Translations under genes and position numbers: made by a program
Assembly (NCBI RefSeq): GCF_001486505.1
Contig: NZ_LN909064.1
Location: 434,001-498,000 of the forward strand
Direction: 5' to 3'
From: Paenibacillus rubinfantis
Lineage (GTDB): Bacteria > Bacillota > Bacilli > Paenibacillales > Paenibacillaceae
Length of the DNA stretch: 64,000 nucleotides
Part shown: positions 8,951-18,145 of the stretch, piece after piece
Layout: every line of letters starts with the position of its first letter
How positions within the stretch are numbered: position 1 is the first letter of the stretch
The notes under the pieces: generated by a model
The model's database searches: none
What the model saw: only the letters and a program-made list of their open reading frames with translations
Told to the model about the DNA's origin: nothing

Positions 8951-9657
8951 ATGCGGAACATCGCTCTGGAACGGCTGGAGCCCGTTGGATCCTGGCAGCC
9001 GCCTTGGTGATGCTGGCGGCGGGATCGTTTTATTTCTGGGGTTACCAACCGGAGGTGGAGAAAATCGCTAGCCTAAAGTCCAATCACGAAGAGAAACGGC
9101 TGTTTCTGCAAAAGACCCGGGCGATCGTGGAGGCCAAACGAGCGGAATTGGCGGCGGAGAGTACTTCAGCTGACACGATGGAACGAGAGGCTGCCGTGCC
9201 TGGCGAATCCGATCGGGAGGGCATCTTGTTGGATCTCGAACAAGCGGCTAAATCCGCTGGTGTACAAATCCAAGAAGTCGTTTTTGAGGCGCCGGGGATC
9301 GGAGCTCTGTCTGAAGCTTCGGCCGAGACCTTGCCGACTGACAGTCTCTCGACGCTGGATGAGAATCTGTCTGCCGGTGTGGACCTCCTGTCCGCCCTCT
9401 CAACTTCCATAAACGGCTCTCCTGCCGCGATGGGGGAGCTGGGACTGCTGCAGGAAGTCGACCTGACCGCGGCGGGCTTCTCCTCGCTGTCGCTGCGGTT
9501 AACTCTTCGAGGGACGTTAGCCGAGGTCAAGAGTTTTGCTGCAGCTGTGCAAAGTGCCAAGCGATTATACGTCGTCCAGTCCTTCGAATACGGGAAGGAA
9601 GAAGCGTTGGTGAGCGAAACGGCAGCATTTCGGTTGGTGGCTTTTTATCGTGAATAA
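8947..9657 (+). CDS. pilO: PilO-like pilus alignment subcomplex protein
   Basis: 236 residues with an N-terminal transmembrane helix (about 13-33, WILAAALVMLAAGSFYFWG), then a helical, charged segment and a C-terminal beta-rich domain ending with LRLTLRGTLAEVKSF, as in PilO, where the fold resembles PilN. Sequence conservation is low, so the call rests mainly on size, topology and position after pilN. It is the last pilus gene; a T-run after GC-rich sequence at about 9690-9725 may end the transcript, but the stem is imperfect. Confidence 0.75.
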   Translation: MNAEHRSGTAGARWILAAALVMLAAGSFYFWGYQPEVEKIASLKSNHEEKRLFLQKTRAIVEAKRAELAAESTSADTMEREAAVPGESDREGILLDLEQAAKSAGVQIQEVVFEAPGIGALSEASAETLPTDSLSTLDENLSAGVDLLSALSTSINGSPAAMGELGLLQEVDLTAAGFSSLSLRLTLRGTLAEVKSFAAAVQSAKRLYVVQSFEYGKEEALVSETAAFRLVAFYRE

Positions 9658-9741
9658 ATGGAAACCAGGGCCCTTTTCAGGGCTTGCGAAGCACTCCGGC
9701 CGTTGGGTCGGGGTTCTTTTTTTGCAAATCCATATCATTCC

Positions 9742-9772
9742 TTGATACTTTTTGGTATGTTCACCGTATAAA
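9742..9772 (+). promoter_or_regulatory. possible promoter for the nfeD-SPFH pair
   Basis: TTGATA at 9742-9747 and TATAAA at 9767-9772, separated by 19 bp, which is longer than ideal. A further TATAAT occurs at 9777. Homologous pairs in Bacillus are under sigma-W, but no clear sigma-W signature was seen. Confidence 0.35.
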
Positions 9773-9812
9773 TAACTATAATGCTGAAAGGTGGTGCAAC
9801 AGGGGGATGGAA

Positions 9813-10241
9813 ATGTGGGCAATTTGGCTCATCGTCGCCGGAATCTTATTAGTGCTTGAGATGATGACGATGACTTTTTACCTGCTATGGCTCTGCATCG
9901 GTTCGCTGGTTGCGGCAGCCGTGGCTTTGGTGGCCCCCGAAGCTTACTTCTGGCAGGTTGTTGCGGGCTGTCTGGTCGCTTTGGTCCTGACGGTATTTAC
10001 GAAACCGCTCTCCAGAAAATTTCGTGCAGCAAAAGGGTTTAAGGATATCGGTACCGAACTGGTAGGGAAGCAAGGCATCGTCGTAGAACCGATTGAACCC
10101 GGGCAATACGGCATCGTGAAGGTAGGGGGAGATTCGTGGAGCGCTACGGCGACTGTCCCGATCGGCCGGGACGAGAAGGTCCGGGTGCTGGAACGAAGCA
10201 GTACAATAATTGAAGTAGAACGATGGGAGGAAATTTCTTAA
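9813..10241 (+). CDS. NfeD family membrane protein
   Basis: About 142 residues: two to three transmembrane helices in the first 75 residues (WAIWLIVAGILLVLEM and following), then a C-terminal OB-fold domain (GTELVGKQGIVVEPI to VRVLE) characteristic of short NfeD proteins. The ATG at 9813 has AGGGGG six bases upstream; an in-frame ATG at 9807 is the alternative. It is followed directly by an SPFH gene whose ATG overlaps its stop, the classic NfeD-stomatin pairing in which the OB domain partners the SPFH protein in membrane microdomains. Confidence 0.88.
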   Translation: MWAIWLIVAGILLVLEMMTMTFYLLWLCIGSLVAAAVALVAPEAYFWQVVAGCLVALVLTVFTKPLSRKFRAAKGFKDIGTELVGKQGIVVEPIEPGQYGIVKVGGDSWSATATVPIGRDEKVRVLERSSTIIEVERWEEIS

Positions 10242-11176
10242 TGCAATGGGCAATTATCGCGGTCATTGTCGTTGTTGTCGTCGTATTTATCTCATTGACG
10301 GTCAAAATCGTCCCGCAGCAACGGGTGGGCGTCGTCGAACGTCTCGGTAAATTCAACCGCTTGCTGACACCGGGTCTGAACGTGCTCATCCCGGTCATCG
10401 ACCAGGTGCGGACGTATCACGATTTGCGGATTCAACAAACCAATGTGCCACCACAAACCGTAATCACCAAGGATAACGTTCAAGTCCAGATCGACACGAT
10501 TATTTTCTATCAGGTTGTCAATCCGGAGCAAGCGACGTACGGGATCTCCGACTTCGTCTACGGGGTGCGGAACATAACGACGGCAACCCTGCGTCAAATC
10601 ATCGGTAAGATGGAGCTGGACGAAACGTTGTCCGGTCGGGAAAAAATTTCGACGGATATCCGGACTGCGTTGGACGAAGCGACCGAGAAATGGGGCGTAC
10701 GGATCGAGCGGGTGGAAGTGCTCGACATTCGGCCGCCGGTGGACATCCAAGAAGCGATGGACAAACAAATGAAGGCCGAGCGGAACAAACGGGCGATCGT
10801 GCTCGAGGCCGAAGCCGCCAAACAAGATATGATCCTGCGCGCGGAAGGCGACAAGCAAAGTAAGATCCTGAAAGCGGAAGGCGACAAGGAAGCGCGGATT
10901 CGCGAAGCCGAAGGCTTCCGTCAAGCCCAGGAGCTTGAGGCGCTCGGGGAAGCAAAAGCCATCGAGTCGGTTGCTGCCGCCGAAAAAGCGCGGATCGAAA
11001 TGCTGCGCGACGCTGCCCTGAACGAAGCGGTCTTGGCGTACCAGTCCTTCGAAGCGTTGAAGGAAGTAGCGAAGGGACCGGCGAACAAGGTGTTCATCCC
11101 GTCCAATGCGATCGAAACGCTGGGAAGCCTTGGCGCAATCAGCGAAGTCTTCAAAGCCGGCAAAGACGGCAAATAA
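10241..11176 (+). CDS. SPFH/stomatin-like band 7 protein (QmcA type)
   Basis: About 311 residues. An N-terminal membrane anchor (residues about 1-22) is followed by an SPFH domain with VPQQRVGVVERLGKFNRLL, and a long Ala/Glu-rich coiled coil (about 175-260, repeats of EAEAAKQDMILRAEGDK type). The start at 10241 is chosen because GGGAGG lies 10 bp upstream and the stop of nfeD overlaps it. The family forms oligomeric scaffolds in membrane microdomains. A strong terminator follows. Confidence 0.92.
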   Translation: MQWAIIAVIVVVVVVFISLTVKIVPQQRVGVVERLGKFNRLLTPGLNVLIPVIDQVRTYHDLRIQQTNVPPQTVITKDNVQVQIDTIIFYQVVNPEQATYGISDFVYGVRNITTATLRQIIGKMELDETLSGREKISTDIRTALDEATEKWGVRIERVEVLDIRPPVDIQEAMDKQMKAERNKRAIVLEAEAAKQDMILRAEGDKQSKILKAEGDKEARIREAEGFRQAQELEALGEAKAIESVAAAEKARIEMLRDAALNEAVLAYQSFEALKEVAKGPANKVFIPSNAIETLGSLGAISEVFKAGKDGK

Positions 11177-11189
11177 ACGTATTTACCCT

Positions 11190-11242
11190 AAGAACCCGGC
11201 AAGAGAATGGGGTGGCCCCCATTCTTACCGGGTTCTTTTTTT
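11190..11242 (+). terminator. intrinsic terminator after the nfeD-SPFH operon
   Basis: A long stem with AGAACCCGG on the left and CCGGGTTCT on the right, a nested GAATGGGG/CCCCATTC, and a run of eight T residues. Confidence 0.9.
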
Positions 11243-11330
11243 GGCTACACCGTTCGGAGTTCTCTCTAAAGATCCCCTTCTTCACCCAGGGGTTAACACC
11301 GGCAGCTATAAATGTAAGGAGGACATCGCA

Positions 11331-11909
11331 ATGAATGTGTTAGTTATCAACGGCCACCCGGACCCCGAGGCTTATTGCGCCGCCTTGGCAGGGGCTTACC
11401 GGGACGCCGCAGCATCCCAGGCCGGCGCAAAGGTTCGGGAAATCGACTTAAGCCGGATCACCTTCAACCCGAATTTAAAATACGGGTACCGCCAAAGAAC
11501 GGAGCTGGAGGAGGAACTTCAGGAAGCGCAGGAGATGATCCGCTGGGCAGATCATCTGGTGATCGTCTATCCGACGTGGTGGGGGACGATGCCAGCGGTG
11601 TTGAAGGGATTTTTTGACCGCGCCTTTTTACCCGGGTTTGCCTATCAACATCGGCCGAATTCCTTGCTTTGGGATAAACTCCTGAAGGGGAAGACCGCCC
11701 ATCTGATCGTGACCATGGATACGCCGTCTTGGTACAATCGCTGGTTCTATCATCGCGCAGGGCACCGGGTGATGAAAAACAACATCTTGGGTTATTGCGG
11801 CATCAAGACAGTGCGGATTACGGAGTTGAATAGGGTCTCCGCTTCCCAGGAAACGACACGCATGAAATGGTTGGAGAAAGTGAAGAAGCTGGGCTCTGCG
11901 CTAGCCTAA
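11331..11909 (+). CDS. NAD(P)H dehydrogenase (quinone)-like flavoprotein
   Basis: 192 residues. MNVLVINGHPDPEAYCAAL is the FMN-binding loop of the NQO1/KefF/MdaB flavodoxin-like family. YPTWWGTMPAVLKGFFDR matches the conserved family motif for flavin and substrate binding. AAGGAGG precedes the ATG. It is likely a cytoplasmic two-electron quinone or azo reductase. Monocistronic, between two terminators; the exact substrate cannot be read from sequence. Confidence 0.88.
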   Translation: MNVLVINGHPDPEAYCAALAGAYRDAAASQAGAKVREIDLSRITFNPNLKYGYRQRTELEEELQEAQEMIRWADHLVIVYPTWWGTMPAVLKGFFDRAFLPGFAYQHRPNSLLWDKLLKGKTAHLIVTMDTPSWYNRWFYHRAGHRVMKNNILGYCGIKTVRITELNRVSASQETTRMKWLEKVKKLGSALA

Positions 11910-11913
11910 CTCA

Positions 11914-11948
11914 AAAAAACCGCCCGATGAACTCATCGGGCGGTTTCT
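11914..11948. terminator. bidirectional intrinsic terminator
   Basis: Perfect stem CCGCCCGATGA / TCATCGGGCGG with a 2-nt loop, A-run on one side and T-run on the other. It serves the convergent flavoprotein and PspA genes. Confidence 0.92.
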
Positions 11949-11961
11949 CTATATGAACGGC

Positions 11962-12636
11962 TCAGGAATGCCGGTTCGACAATTGCTCTTTTAGGCGTTC
12001 CAGCTCTTCATTCACGGCGCTGGATTGGGCTGTGCCCGCATCCGCGATGCCGGACGTTCCTCCGTAGCTGGCGGAGACTTCCTGCTGAGCTTCCCAGCTC
12101 AGGATTTTCTCCTCCATACGCTCGAAGCCCCGCGCAGCTGCACCGCTTTCGATGCCGCGGCTGAAGTTCGGCCGTTCGGCTTCGGTTTTGACTTGGACCT
12201 TGCGAGCACGAGCCGCCAGTTCATTCCGCTTTTCCTTCAGGCGGGCGAACTCCGCTTTGCCTTCCGCGAGGCGAATCTCCAGCTCGGCTACGCGGTCGCG
12301 GGCCTCTTGCGCTTCCTTGGCGTACTGCTGCGCTTGCTCCTCGTAGCGGATTTTCTCCGCAGCCGCATGGCGCGCCGTCACCTCATCGCCTTGCTCCAGG
12401 GCGGTTAAGGCCCGAACTTCGCTTTGCTTGGCGAGATGGGCGATGTCCGCGCTTTTGCGATCCTGGACGGTCGCGGTCATCTGCTGCTCTTTAATCATTT
12501 TCTCGGCGGCGGCGATGTCGTCCTCCAGGTTGCGTAAGTATTGGCCGGTCATCAGGACCGGATCTTCCAGTTTGTTTAACACTTCGTGAATCGAAGCCTT
12601 CGCCAGATTGGCAATGCGATCAAATACGCTACTCAT
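11962..12636 (-). CDS. pspA: PspA/IM30 (Vipp1) family phage-shock protein
   Basis: 224 residues, almost entirely alpha-helical coiled coil. The N-terminus SVFDRIANLAKASIHEVLNKLEDP and the segment PVLMTGQYLRNLEDDI are signatures of PspA/IM30, an ESCRT-III-like membrane repair protein. Cytoplasmic, membrane-associated. It lies 46 bp downstream of a PspC-domain gene on the same strand, so the two probably form a cell-envelope stress operon. AAAGGAGAG precedes the ATG. Confidence 0.93.
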   Translation of the reverse strand: MSSVFDRIANLAKASIHEVLNKLEDPVLMTGQYLRNLEDDIAAAEKMIKEQQMTATVQDRKSADIAHLAKQSEVRALTALEQGDEVTARHAAAEKIRYEEQAQQYAKEAQEARDRVAELEIRLAEGKAEFARLKEKRNELAARARKVQVKTEAERPNFSRGIESGAAARGFERMEEKILSWEAQQEVSASYGGTSGIADAGTAQSSAVNEELERLKEQLSNRHS

Positions 12637-12682
12637 TCGAATCTCTCCTTTAGGTTGAATTAGGTTTGGGATCTTCTACGGA

Positions 12683-12907
12683 TCAAAACGGGGAAAACGG
12701 ATCATCGTAGCTGTAGCTGCCGATCGGCTCCTTTGGAACGATCAGGCTGGCGATCAAGTACAAGGCGACGACGGTGCCGAAGCTGAAGAACACTGCCACG
12801 ACGGCAATCAGCCGGACGACCGTGGAGTCAACTCCCAGCCACTGCGCCAGCCCGCCACACAGGCCACTCACTTGCTTATCCGTTGCGGAACGATACAGTT
12901 TTCTCAT
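12683..12907 (-). CDS. PspC domain protein
   Basis: 74 residues: a PspC domain (RSATDKQVSGLCGGLAQWLG) followed by one transmembrane helix (about residues 30-58). An in-frame GTG at 12919 would add four residues; the ATG at 12907 is preferred on ribosome binding site spacing. The PspC-PspA arrangement suggests a membrane sensor or partner of PspA. No promoter could be assigned with confidence. Confidence 0.9.
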   Translation of the reverse strand: MRKLYRSATDKQVSGLCGGLAQWLGVDSTVVRLIAVVAVFFSFGTVVALYLIASLIVPKEPIGSYSYDDPFSPF

Positions 12908-13159
12908 GTTCAACCACACTCGCTTTCATTTATTTTCAAGTCCTAGATTCATTGGGTTAGAGTTTCAGCTTAACGGATTTGTTGATCCGTTGTTCATGTC
13001 TTTATTCTACCGGGAACGGCAGCGGGGCATAACGGGCTGGGGACGGTTTGTGAACTGGACCTTGGTCGGGCCGGCTCCTCGTCTGGAAGTCGGGGCAGGG
13101 GCTTAAACCCCGGAGAGCTTCTGGCGCGTAAAATGAAAAAAAGCTTGACGCCACGCCTA

Positions 13160-13200
13160 TGTAAGCGCTTATTGCGGGAATCGGCCGATTTGGTTATAGT
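13160..13200 (+). promoter_or_regulatory. promoter with overlapping cre-like site for the sensor kinase operon
   Basis: TTGCGG (13172-13177) and TATAGT (13195-13200) are separated by 17 bp. TGTAAGCGCTTATT at 13160-13173 matches the CcpA cre consensus except for its last two bases and abuts the -35. This suggests carbon catabolite control of the downstream sugar-uptake regulators. Confidence 0.55.
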
Positions 13201-13224
13201 GTTGTGCATAAGGGAGGGGCGTCG

Positions 13225-15024
13225 ATGTTTTTTTCGTTGCGCAATCGGCTGATTGCCGTATTTGTCGTCTTATTGGTCATTTCCTTTTGCGTCATGTTCC
13301 TGATTAGCTATAACAAATCCAGTGCGATCCTGCGTTCCGACAGCGAAACGGCGGCATTGGAAAAAATGACGGCCTACACCGCACTAATCAACTCCACGAT
13401 CGGCCAGATCTACGATTTCTCTTCCGTCATCTATAACAGCGAAATCACGAACGAGTGGAGCGAATTCGTCTCCGATCCGATGCAGTCCGATGGGCAGAAG
13501 ATGCTGAAAAATATTCAGCTCAGCAAGTTCCTGACGCGGACGGTTAATAACTATTCGATCATTGCCACTGCTTCGATTTATCGCAAAGACGGGCTCTACG
13601 TTGGTCTGGACAATCGGATCCTGCAGGACCCCTCGTTCTTGGAGGCGGACTGGTATCGGCATTTTTACGAGTCTGAGCAGCACTGGGCTCCGGCGGGCGT
13701 CGATCCGTTCGAACCGGTGCGCCTGAAGGAGCATGAGGTGATCAGCTTCCTGATCCCGATCGGGACGTTTAGCATCTCGCAAGCCACCGCCGTAATGAAG
13801 GTGAACGTCCGTGCGGAATACTTCAAGGATCCGCTAAGTCAGGTCCATCTCGGGACGCATGGCACGATCTTCCTGCTGAGCGGCGAAGGTGAACCCCTGC
13901 TAGGCCAGCCGTTGTCGGATTTCGGCGAACCTGTTCTGAATAAGCTGGGGGAGATCCGGGGGCGGGGGCCGCGGGAGGGCGTTTTTTATGCCAAGCCTCA
14001 GGGAGAAGACATGATCTATGTATATAAAAAATTGCAATTTAACGATTGGATGCTGGTGGGGGCGGTTTCCGAAAAAGAACTGCTAGCCAATCTCATCAAT
14101 TTGAAATCAGGTATCTTGGTGGCAACCGGGACGTTGCTGGTGTTCGCCGTCCTTGCAGCCGTCTGGATTTCCTACAGCATTACCAAACCGCTGGGCGGCT
14201 TGGTGGCGGCGATGCGGCTTGTTCAGCGCGGGGAGTTTGCTCAAGCGGAGCAGCGGATCCCTGAGCGGTTACAGGTGAACCATGAGGTCGGGTTCGTGAC
14301 GGTCACGTTCCGCAACATGATCGTGCGGCTGCGCGCCCATTTGAAGAGCGAATTTGAATTGAAGCTGCGCCGGCAACAAGCGGAATATCGGGCGCTGCTG
14401 ATGCAGATTAATCCGCATTTTCAGTTCAATACGCTGGAGCTGCTCAGCAGCCTGGTCATTCAGCGGCGGACGGATGATGCGGTGGACGTCATCGAATCGT
14501 TGGGTAAAATGCTGCGTTTCTCGCTGAACGCCAAAAGCGACTTGATCCCGCTGCGCGACGAGGTGACGTATACCGAATCTTTTGCCGCCATTCTGAACCA
14601 TCGGTTCGCCGAGCAGTTGGATTTGAGGTTGGAGAACGCCGTGCTGGACCGACCGGTTCATATCGTGAAGTTTATTTTGCAGCCGCTGGTCGAAAATGCG
14701 GTCAAATACAGCCAGGTCAAGAACGACACCGCCGTCGTGCGCATCCGCATCTGGGAGGAAGAGCAACGCCTGCTCTTGCAGGTGGCGGACAACGGGGTGG
14801 GTATGGAGCCGGAATTGGTACGGCAACTCAACGAGGAGTACCAGCACTCCCAGTTGGAGCAGGTATTAAGCACCGGCGGAAGACAGATCGGCCTGCGGAA
14901 TATTTTGGCACGCTGCGCGCTTTATTACGGGGCCGGGTTTGCGTTTTCGATTCAATCCGCGCCTGGGGAAGGGACGACGATCACGTTAAGTTTACCGATA
15001 GGGGAGGGGAATGCCGATGTTTAA
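13225..15024 (+). CDS. YesM-type sensor histidine kinase
   Basis: About 599 residues. Transmembrane helix 1 (about 8-30), extracellular sensor region (about 31-290), helix 2 (about 295-315), HAMP, then a His_kinase domain with QINPHFQFNTLELL at about residue 394 (phospho-acceptor His in NPH) and an ATPase domain with LVENAVKYSQ and ADNGVGM. The ATG at 13225 has GGGAGGGG six bases upstream. It overlaps the response regulator gene by 8 bp and precedes a sugar ABC transporter, the standard arrangement for YesM/YesN systems sensing extracellular oligosaccharide. Confidence 0.93.
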   Translation: MFFSLRNRLIAVFVVLLVISFCVMFLISYNKSSAILRSDSETAALEKMTAYTALINSTIGQIYDFSSVIYNSEITNEWSEFVSDPMQSDGQKMLKNIQLSKFLTRTVNNYSIIATASIYRKDGLYVGLDNRILQDPSFLEADWYRHFYESEQHWAPAGVDPFEPVRLKEHEVISFLIPIGTFSISQATAVMKVNVRAEYFKDPLSQVHLGTHGTIFLLSGEGEPLLGQPLSDFGEPVLNKLGEIRGRGPREGVFYAKPQGEDMIYVYKKLQFNDWMLVGAVSEKELLANLINLKSGILVATGTLLVFAVLAAVWISYSITKPLGGLVAAMRLVQRGEFAQAEQRIPERLQVNHEVGFVTVTFRNMIVRLRAHLKSEFELKLRRQQAEYRALLMQINPHFQFNTLELLSSLVIQRRTDDAVDVIESLGKMLRFSLNAKSDLIPLRDEVTYTESFAAILNHRFAEQLDLRLENAVLDRPVHIVKFILQPLVENAVKYSQVKNDTAVVRIRIWEEEQRLLLQVADNGVGMEPELVRQLNEEYQHSQLEQVLSTGGRQIGLRNILARCALYYGAGFAFSIQSAPGEGTTITLSLPIGEGNADV

Positions 15025-16600
15025 CGTGCTGTTGGTCGATGATGAACGGGAGATTCGTCAAGGGTTACGGCTGAAAATCGATTGGCAGCAGTTGGGCCTC
15101 CAGATTGCCGGGGAAGCGGGGAACGGTCAGGAGGCGCTGGAATGGCTGCAAACCGGGGAGTGCGACATTATCATCACCGATATGCGCATGCCGATCATGG
15201 ACGGGGTGGAGCTGCTTGAAAGCTGTTCCCGGCAGTATCCAGACCTTCGTCTCATCGTGTTGACGGGATATGACGACTTTCAGTACGCGCATGCGGCGAT
15301 CAAGAACCGGGCCAGCGATCTGCTGCTGAAGCCGGTGACGCGAAGTGAACTGGCCGGAGCCCTGAGCAAGGTCGCCTCCGAGCTGGAGCGGGAGCGTTTG
15401 GCGCAGGCGGAGCGGAAGCTTTCCGAGTGGAAGTTGTCCCGCTACCTGGAGGAAATGAAGGAGCAGTTCATTCACAGCGTCATTAAAGCGTATCCGGGTG
15501 GTAGACACCTTTGGCAGGAGCGGATCCGATTGTTTGGCTTAAGTGAGCTGGCGGCGTTGTCGGTGCGCTTCGTGGCGATCGGATTGCTGCCCGTGCCCGC
15601 GGAAGCGCCGGAGGAAGCGGGCCTTCGCCTGCCATTTGAGCTGCTGTGCCGCGAACTCGCCGCTTCCGATACCGGGCCCGGAATCCCGGTCTTCCGGGAA
15701 GCGAAGCATCCCGATTTGTTGTTTGCCATCGTGCCGGAGGATCCGGCGGCCGTGCAGCGCTTTACCGCCCAGGTGGCCGATCGGGTTCGCAGCTACCTCA
15801 AACGGGAGGTGGTTGTAGCTGCCGGTGAACCGGCGCAGGGTCTGGAGGCTTGGCGTGAGGGCTACCTTTCCTCCGTACTGGCCTGGTATATGGGACAACA
15901 TGCGCAGCAAGCCGGGGGCGAGCCGTTGCGGAGTCCGGCAGATCCGGTGCAGCTGGCGACCCAGGACAAGCTGAAGCTGCTGCAGCGGCATTTAGCTGAC
16001 GGACGCAAGGAGGCGTTCGAGAAGCTGGTGGAGGAGGAGCTCGCCAAGGCGCTGGCTCATTCGCACCCGCAGTTCATCAAGTTGATTTTCCAATGCTGCT
16101 TGTCGATTGAATTGACTGCGGATGCATTGGGGCTCGCGCTGCGCGACAAGGATGAGATCTGGATTGATCCGGAGTGGGTATGGGAGCTCGGCACGGTCGC
16201 CAAGGCCTGCCGGTTCCTGTATGGCTTAGCTGACCCGCTGTTTGCCCTGAAGAGGGGCTGCGGGACCCGGGAAGAGCCTTCGATCGTGGAGGCGATGAAG
16301 GAAATGATTGAGCTGAACTACATGAACGATCTTAATCTGTCGCAAATCGCCGAGCAGTACCACTATAACCTGTCCTATTTGTCCGACCTGTTCAAAATAA
16401 AAACCGGAAAATCCTTTCTCCAATACCTGACCGATGTACGCATGAACAAGGCGGTGCAGTTGCTGGACGAAACGCCGCTTTCCTTAAGCGATATTGCGGA
16501 GCTGACGGGCTTCTCCAATGCCAGTTATTTCAGCACGAAATTCAAGAAGGTGTTTGGTATCAGCCCCTCCGAGCACCGGCAGAAGGAGAAGCATATCTAA
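15017..16600 (+). CDS. YesN-type response regulator with AraC DNA-binding domain
   Basis: About 527 residues. The receiver domain at the N-terminus has VLLVDDEREI, the phosphorylation site in IIITDMRMP (Asp about 55), and LKPVTR. A long middle region is family-variable. The C-terminal AraC-type double helix-turn-helix contains NLSQIAEQYHYNLSYLSDLFK and TGFSNASYFSTKFKKVFG. ATG 15017 is preferred over 15011, which directly abuts the ribosome binding site. It likely activates the transporter genes that follow. Confidence 0.93.
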   Translation: MFNVLLVDDEREIRQGLRLKIDWQQLGLQIAGEAGNGQEALEWLQTGECDIIITDMRMPIMDGVELLESCSRQYPDLRLIVLTGYDDFQYAHAAIKNRASDLLLKPVTRSELAGALSKVASELERERLAQAERKLSEWKLSRYLEEMKEQFIHSVIKAYPGGRHLWQERIRLFGLSELAALSVRFVAIGLLPVPAEAPEEAGLRLPFELLCRELAASDTGPGIPVFREAKHPDLLFAIVPEDPAAVQRFTAQVADRVRSYLKREVVVAAGEPAQGLEAWREGYLSSVLAWYMGQHAQQAGGEPLRSPADPVQLATQDKLKLLQRHLADGRKEAFEKLVEEELAKALAHSHPQFIKLIFQCCLSIELTADALGLALRDKDEIWIDPEWVWELGTVAKACRFLYGLADPLFALKRGCGTREEPSIVEAMKEMIELNYMNDLNLSQIAEQYHYNLSYLSDLFKIKTGKSFLQYLTDVRMNKAVQLLDETPLSLSDIAELTGFSNASYFSTKFKKVFGISPSEHRQKEKHI

Positions 16601-16648
16601 AAAAAGTATAAGTTCAAAGCCCAAAGAAATTGGATTCTTCTCCTTTTA

Positions 16649-16662
16649 TGTATGCGCTACCA
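16649..16662 (+). promoter_or_regulatory. cre-like site upstream of the sugar-binding protein gene
   Basis: TGTATGCGCTACCA matches the CcpA cre consensus at most positions. It lies in the 105-bp gap before the binding-protein gene. Confidence 0.45.
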
Positions 16663-16705
16663 TTTTAATCAGCAAGACCATTCTCATTAAGGGGGAAGGA
16701 AATAG

Positions 16706-18061
16706 ATGAAGAAGACCAAAGCGATGTTATTGGCTAGTTTACTTCTCGTCACCGCGATCCTGGTTTCGGCATGTGGTTCGGGTAGTAACAATGCGGGCAA
16801 AGCCAACACCGGGAATTCGAGCCAGCCTTCGGAGGCGGGAGGTGCGGCTACGGAAGAGCAAGTTGAGCTTCGCGTCATGTGGTGGGGGGACCAAACCCGG
16901 GCCGACATCACAACGGCCATGCTGAAGAAGTTTGAAGAGAAGCACCCGAACATCAAAGTGGTGCCGGAGTTTTCTCCTTTTGACGGATATTTCGACAAGC
17001 TGAATACGCAGCTCGCTTCGGGCACAGCGCCGGACCTGTTTACGTTAGGCAGCAACATCCTGGAATATGCAACGCGTAATGTGCTGTTGGATATCAACTC
17101 GTACGTTGGCAATGAAGTGGACACGAGTAAAATCTCCCCGCAGCTTATCAACATGAACACGTTTGACGGCAAGCTGCAGGGCATCTCGATCGGGGCAAAC
17201 TCGACGGCGATCCTGGCCAACACGGCGCTGTTCGAGAAGGCGGGTCTCCCGATGCCAACGAAGGAATGGACTTGGGATGATTTTATCAAGATCAATGAGC
17301 AAATCGCCGCTACAGGTAAAGACACTTACGGGTCTTACGACTACTCTGGTGAGATGGACCAATTTGGTGTGTACCTGACCCAGCGCGACAAGATGATCTA
17401 CAATGAGCCGGAGCAGAAGTTGGGCTTTGAGGCAGCGGATGTCGCCGAGTGGTTTACCCTCTGGGAAGGCATGCGCAAAGCGGGCAGCATCGTGACGCCG
17501 GAGCTGCAAATTTCGGCCGATCCGGACGACACGAGTATGTCCCTGGTGACGAAAGGCCAAGTGGCGATGCAGTTTATTCCGACCAACCAGTTTGCCGATT
17601 TCCAAAAAATGTCCCAGGATAAGCTGACGCTGATCCCGGTTCCGATGGGGCCTAACGGCAGCATGATCTCCGTCCAATCCAGCCAAAACATCGTGGGTTA
17701 TGCCAATACCAAGCATCCGAAGGAAGTGGCGATGCTGATGGACTTCTGGGTGAACGATCCGGACGCCGCCAAAATCCTCGGCAACAACCGCGGTGTGCCG
17801 GTCTCCTCGGAGATGCGGGCGGTGCTGAAGGCGGAAGCCTCCGAAACGGACAAAGTCGTGTACGATTACCTGGATATCGTTGCAGTGGATGATGTTGATC
17901 TGCTGTACAACGTTCCTGGATCCAACGAGTTCAAGCAAGAGCTGTTGAAGGCCAGCCAAAACGTCGCTTTCGGACGTATGGACATCGCAAAAGCTGCAGA
18001 AGAGTTTTATGCGCAGGGACTTAAGATTCTGCAAGCCAACTTGAGCGCAACGACAAATTAA
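16706..18061 (+). CDS. extracellular sugar-binding lipoprotein of an ABC transporter
   Basis: 451 residues. A lipoprotein signal peptide ends in LVSAC (lipidated Cys 23), followed by a low-complexity Gly/Asn/Ser linker. The mature part (LRVMWWGDQTRADITTAMLKKFEEKHPNIKVV) is typical of family 1 solute-binding proteins for oligosaccharides. It is the first of three transporter genes downstream of YesM/YesN; no ATPase gene is in the operon, as is usual where a shared MsmK-type ATPase is used. Neighbouring GH43 suggests arabino- or xylo-oligosaccharides (inference). Confidence 0.93.
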   Translation: MKKTKAMLLASLLLVTAILVSACGSGSNNAGKANTGNSSQPSEAGGAATEEQVELRVMWWGDQTRADITTAMLKKFEEKHPNIKVVPEFSPFDGYFDKLNTQLASGTAPDLFTLGSNILEYATRNVLLDINSYVGNEVDTSKISPQLINMNTFDGKLQGISIGANSTAILANTALFEKAGLPMPTKEWTWDDFIKINEQIAATGKDTYGSYDYSGEMDQFGVYLTQRDKMIYNEPEQKLGFEAADVAEWFTLWEGMRKAGSIVTPELQISADPDDTSMSLVTKGQVAMQFIPTNQFADFQKMSQDKLTLIPVPMGPNGSMISVQSSQNIVGYANTKHPKEVAMLMDFWVNDPDAAKILGNNRGVPVSSEMRAVLKAEASETDKVVYDYLDIVAVDDVDLLYNVPGSNEFKQELLKASQNVAFGRMDIAKAAEEFYAQGLKILQANLSATTN

Positions 18062-18145
18062 GAGGTCTGTCACAAGGAGAGGGGGGATCCGTTTGGTTCC
18101 CCTTTTTCTAAACCTGAGCAATGAATGATTCGGAGGTGCCTACTT

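Noticed and set aside
12920..12990. Sigma-W promoter before pspC
   Set aside because: A TGAAAC is present on the minus strand but no CGTA-type -10 follows at the right distance.
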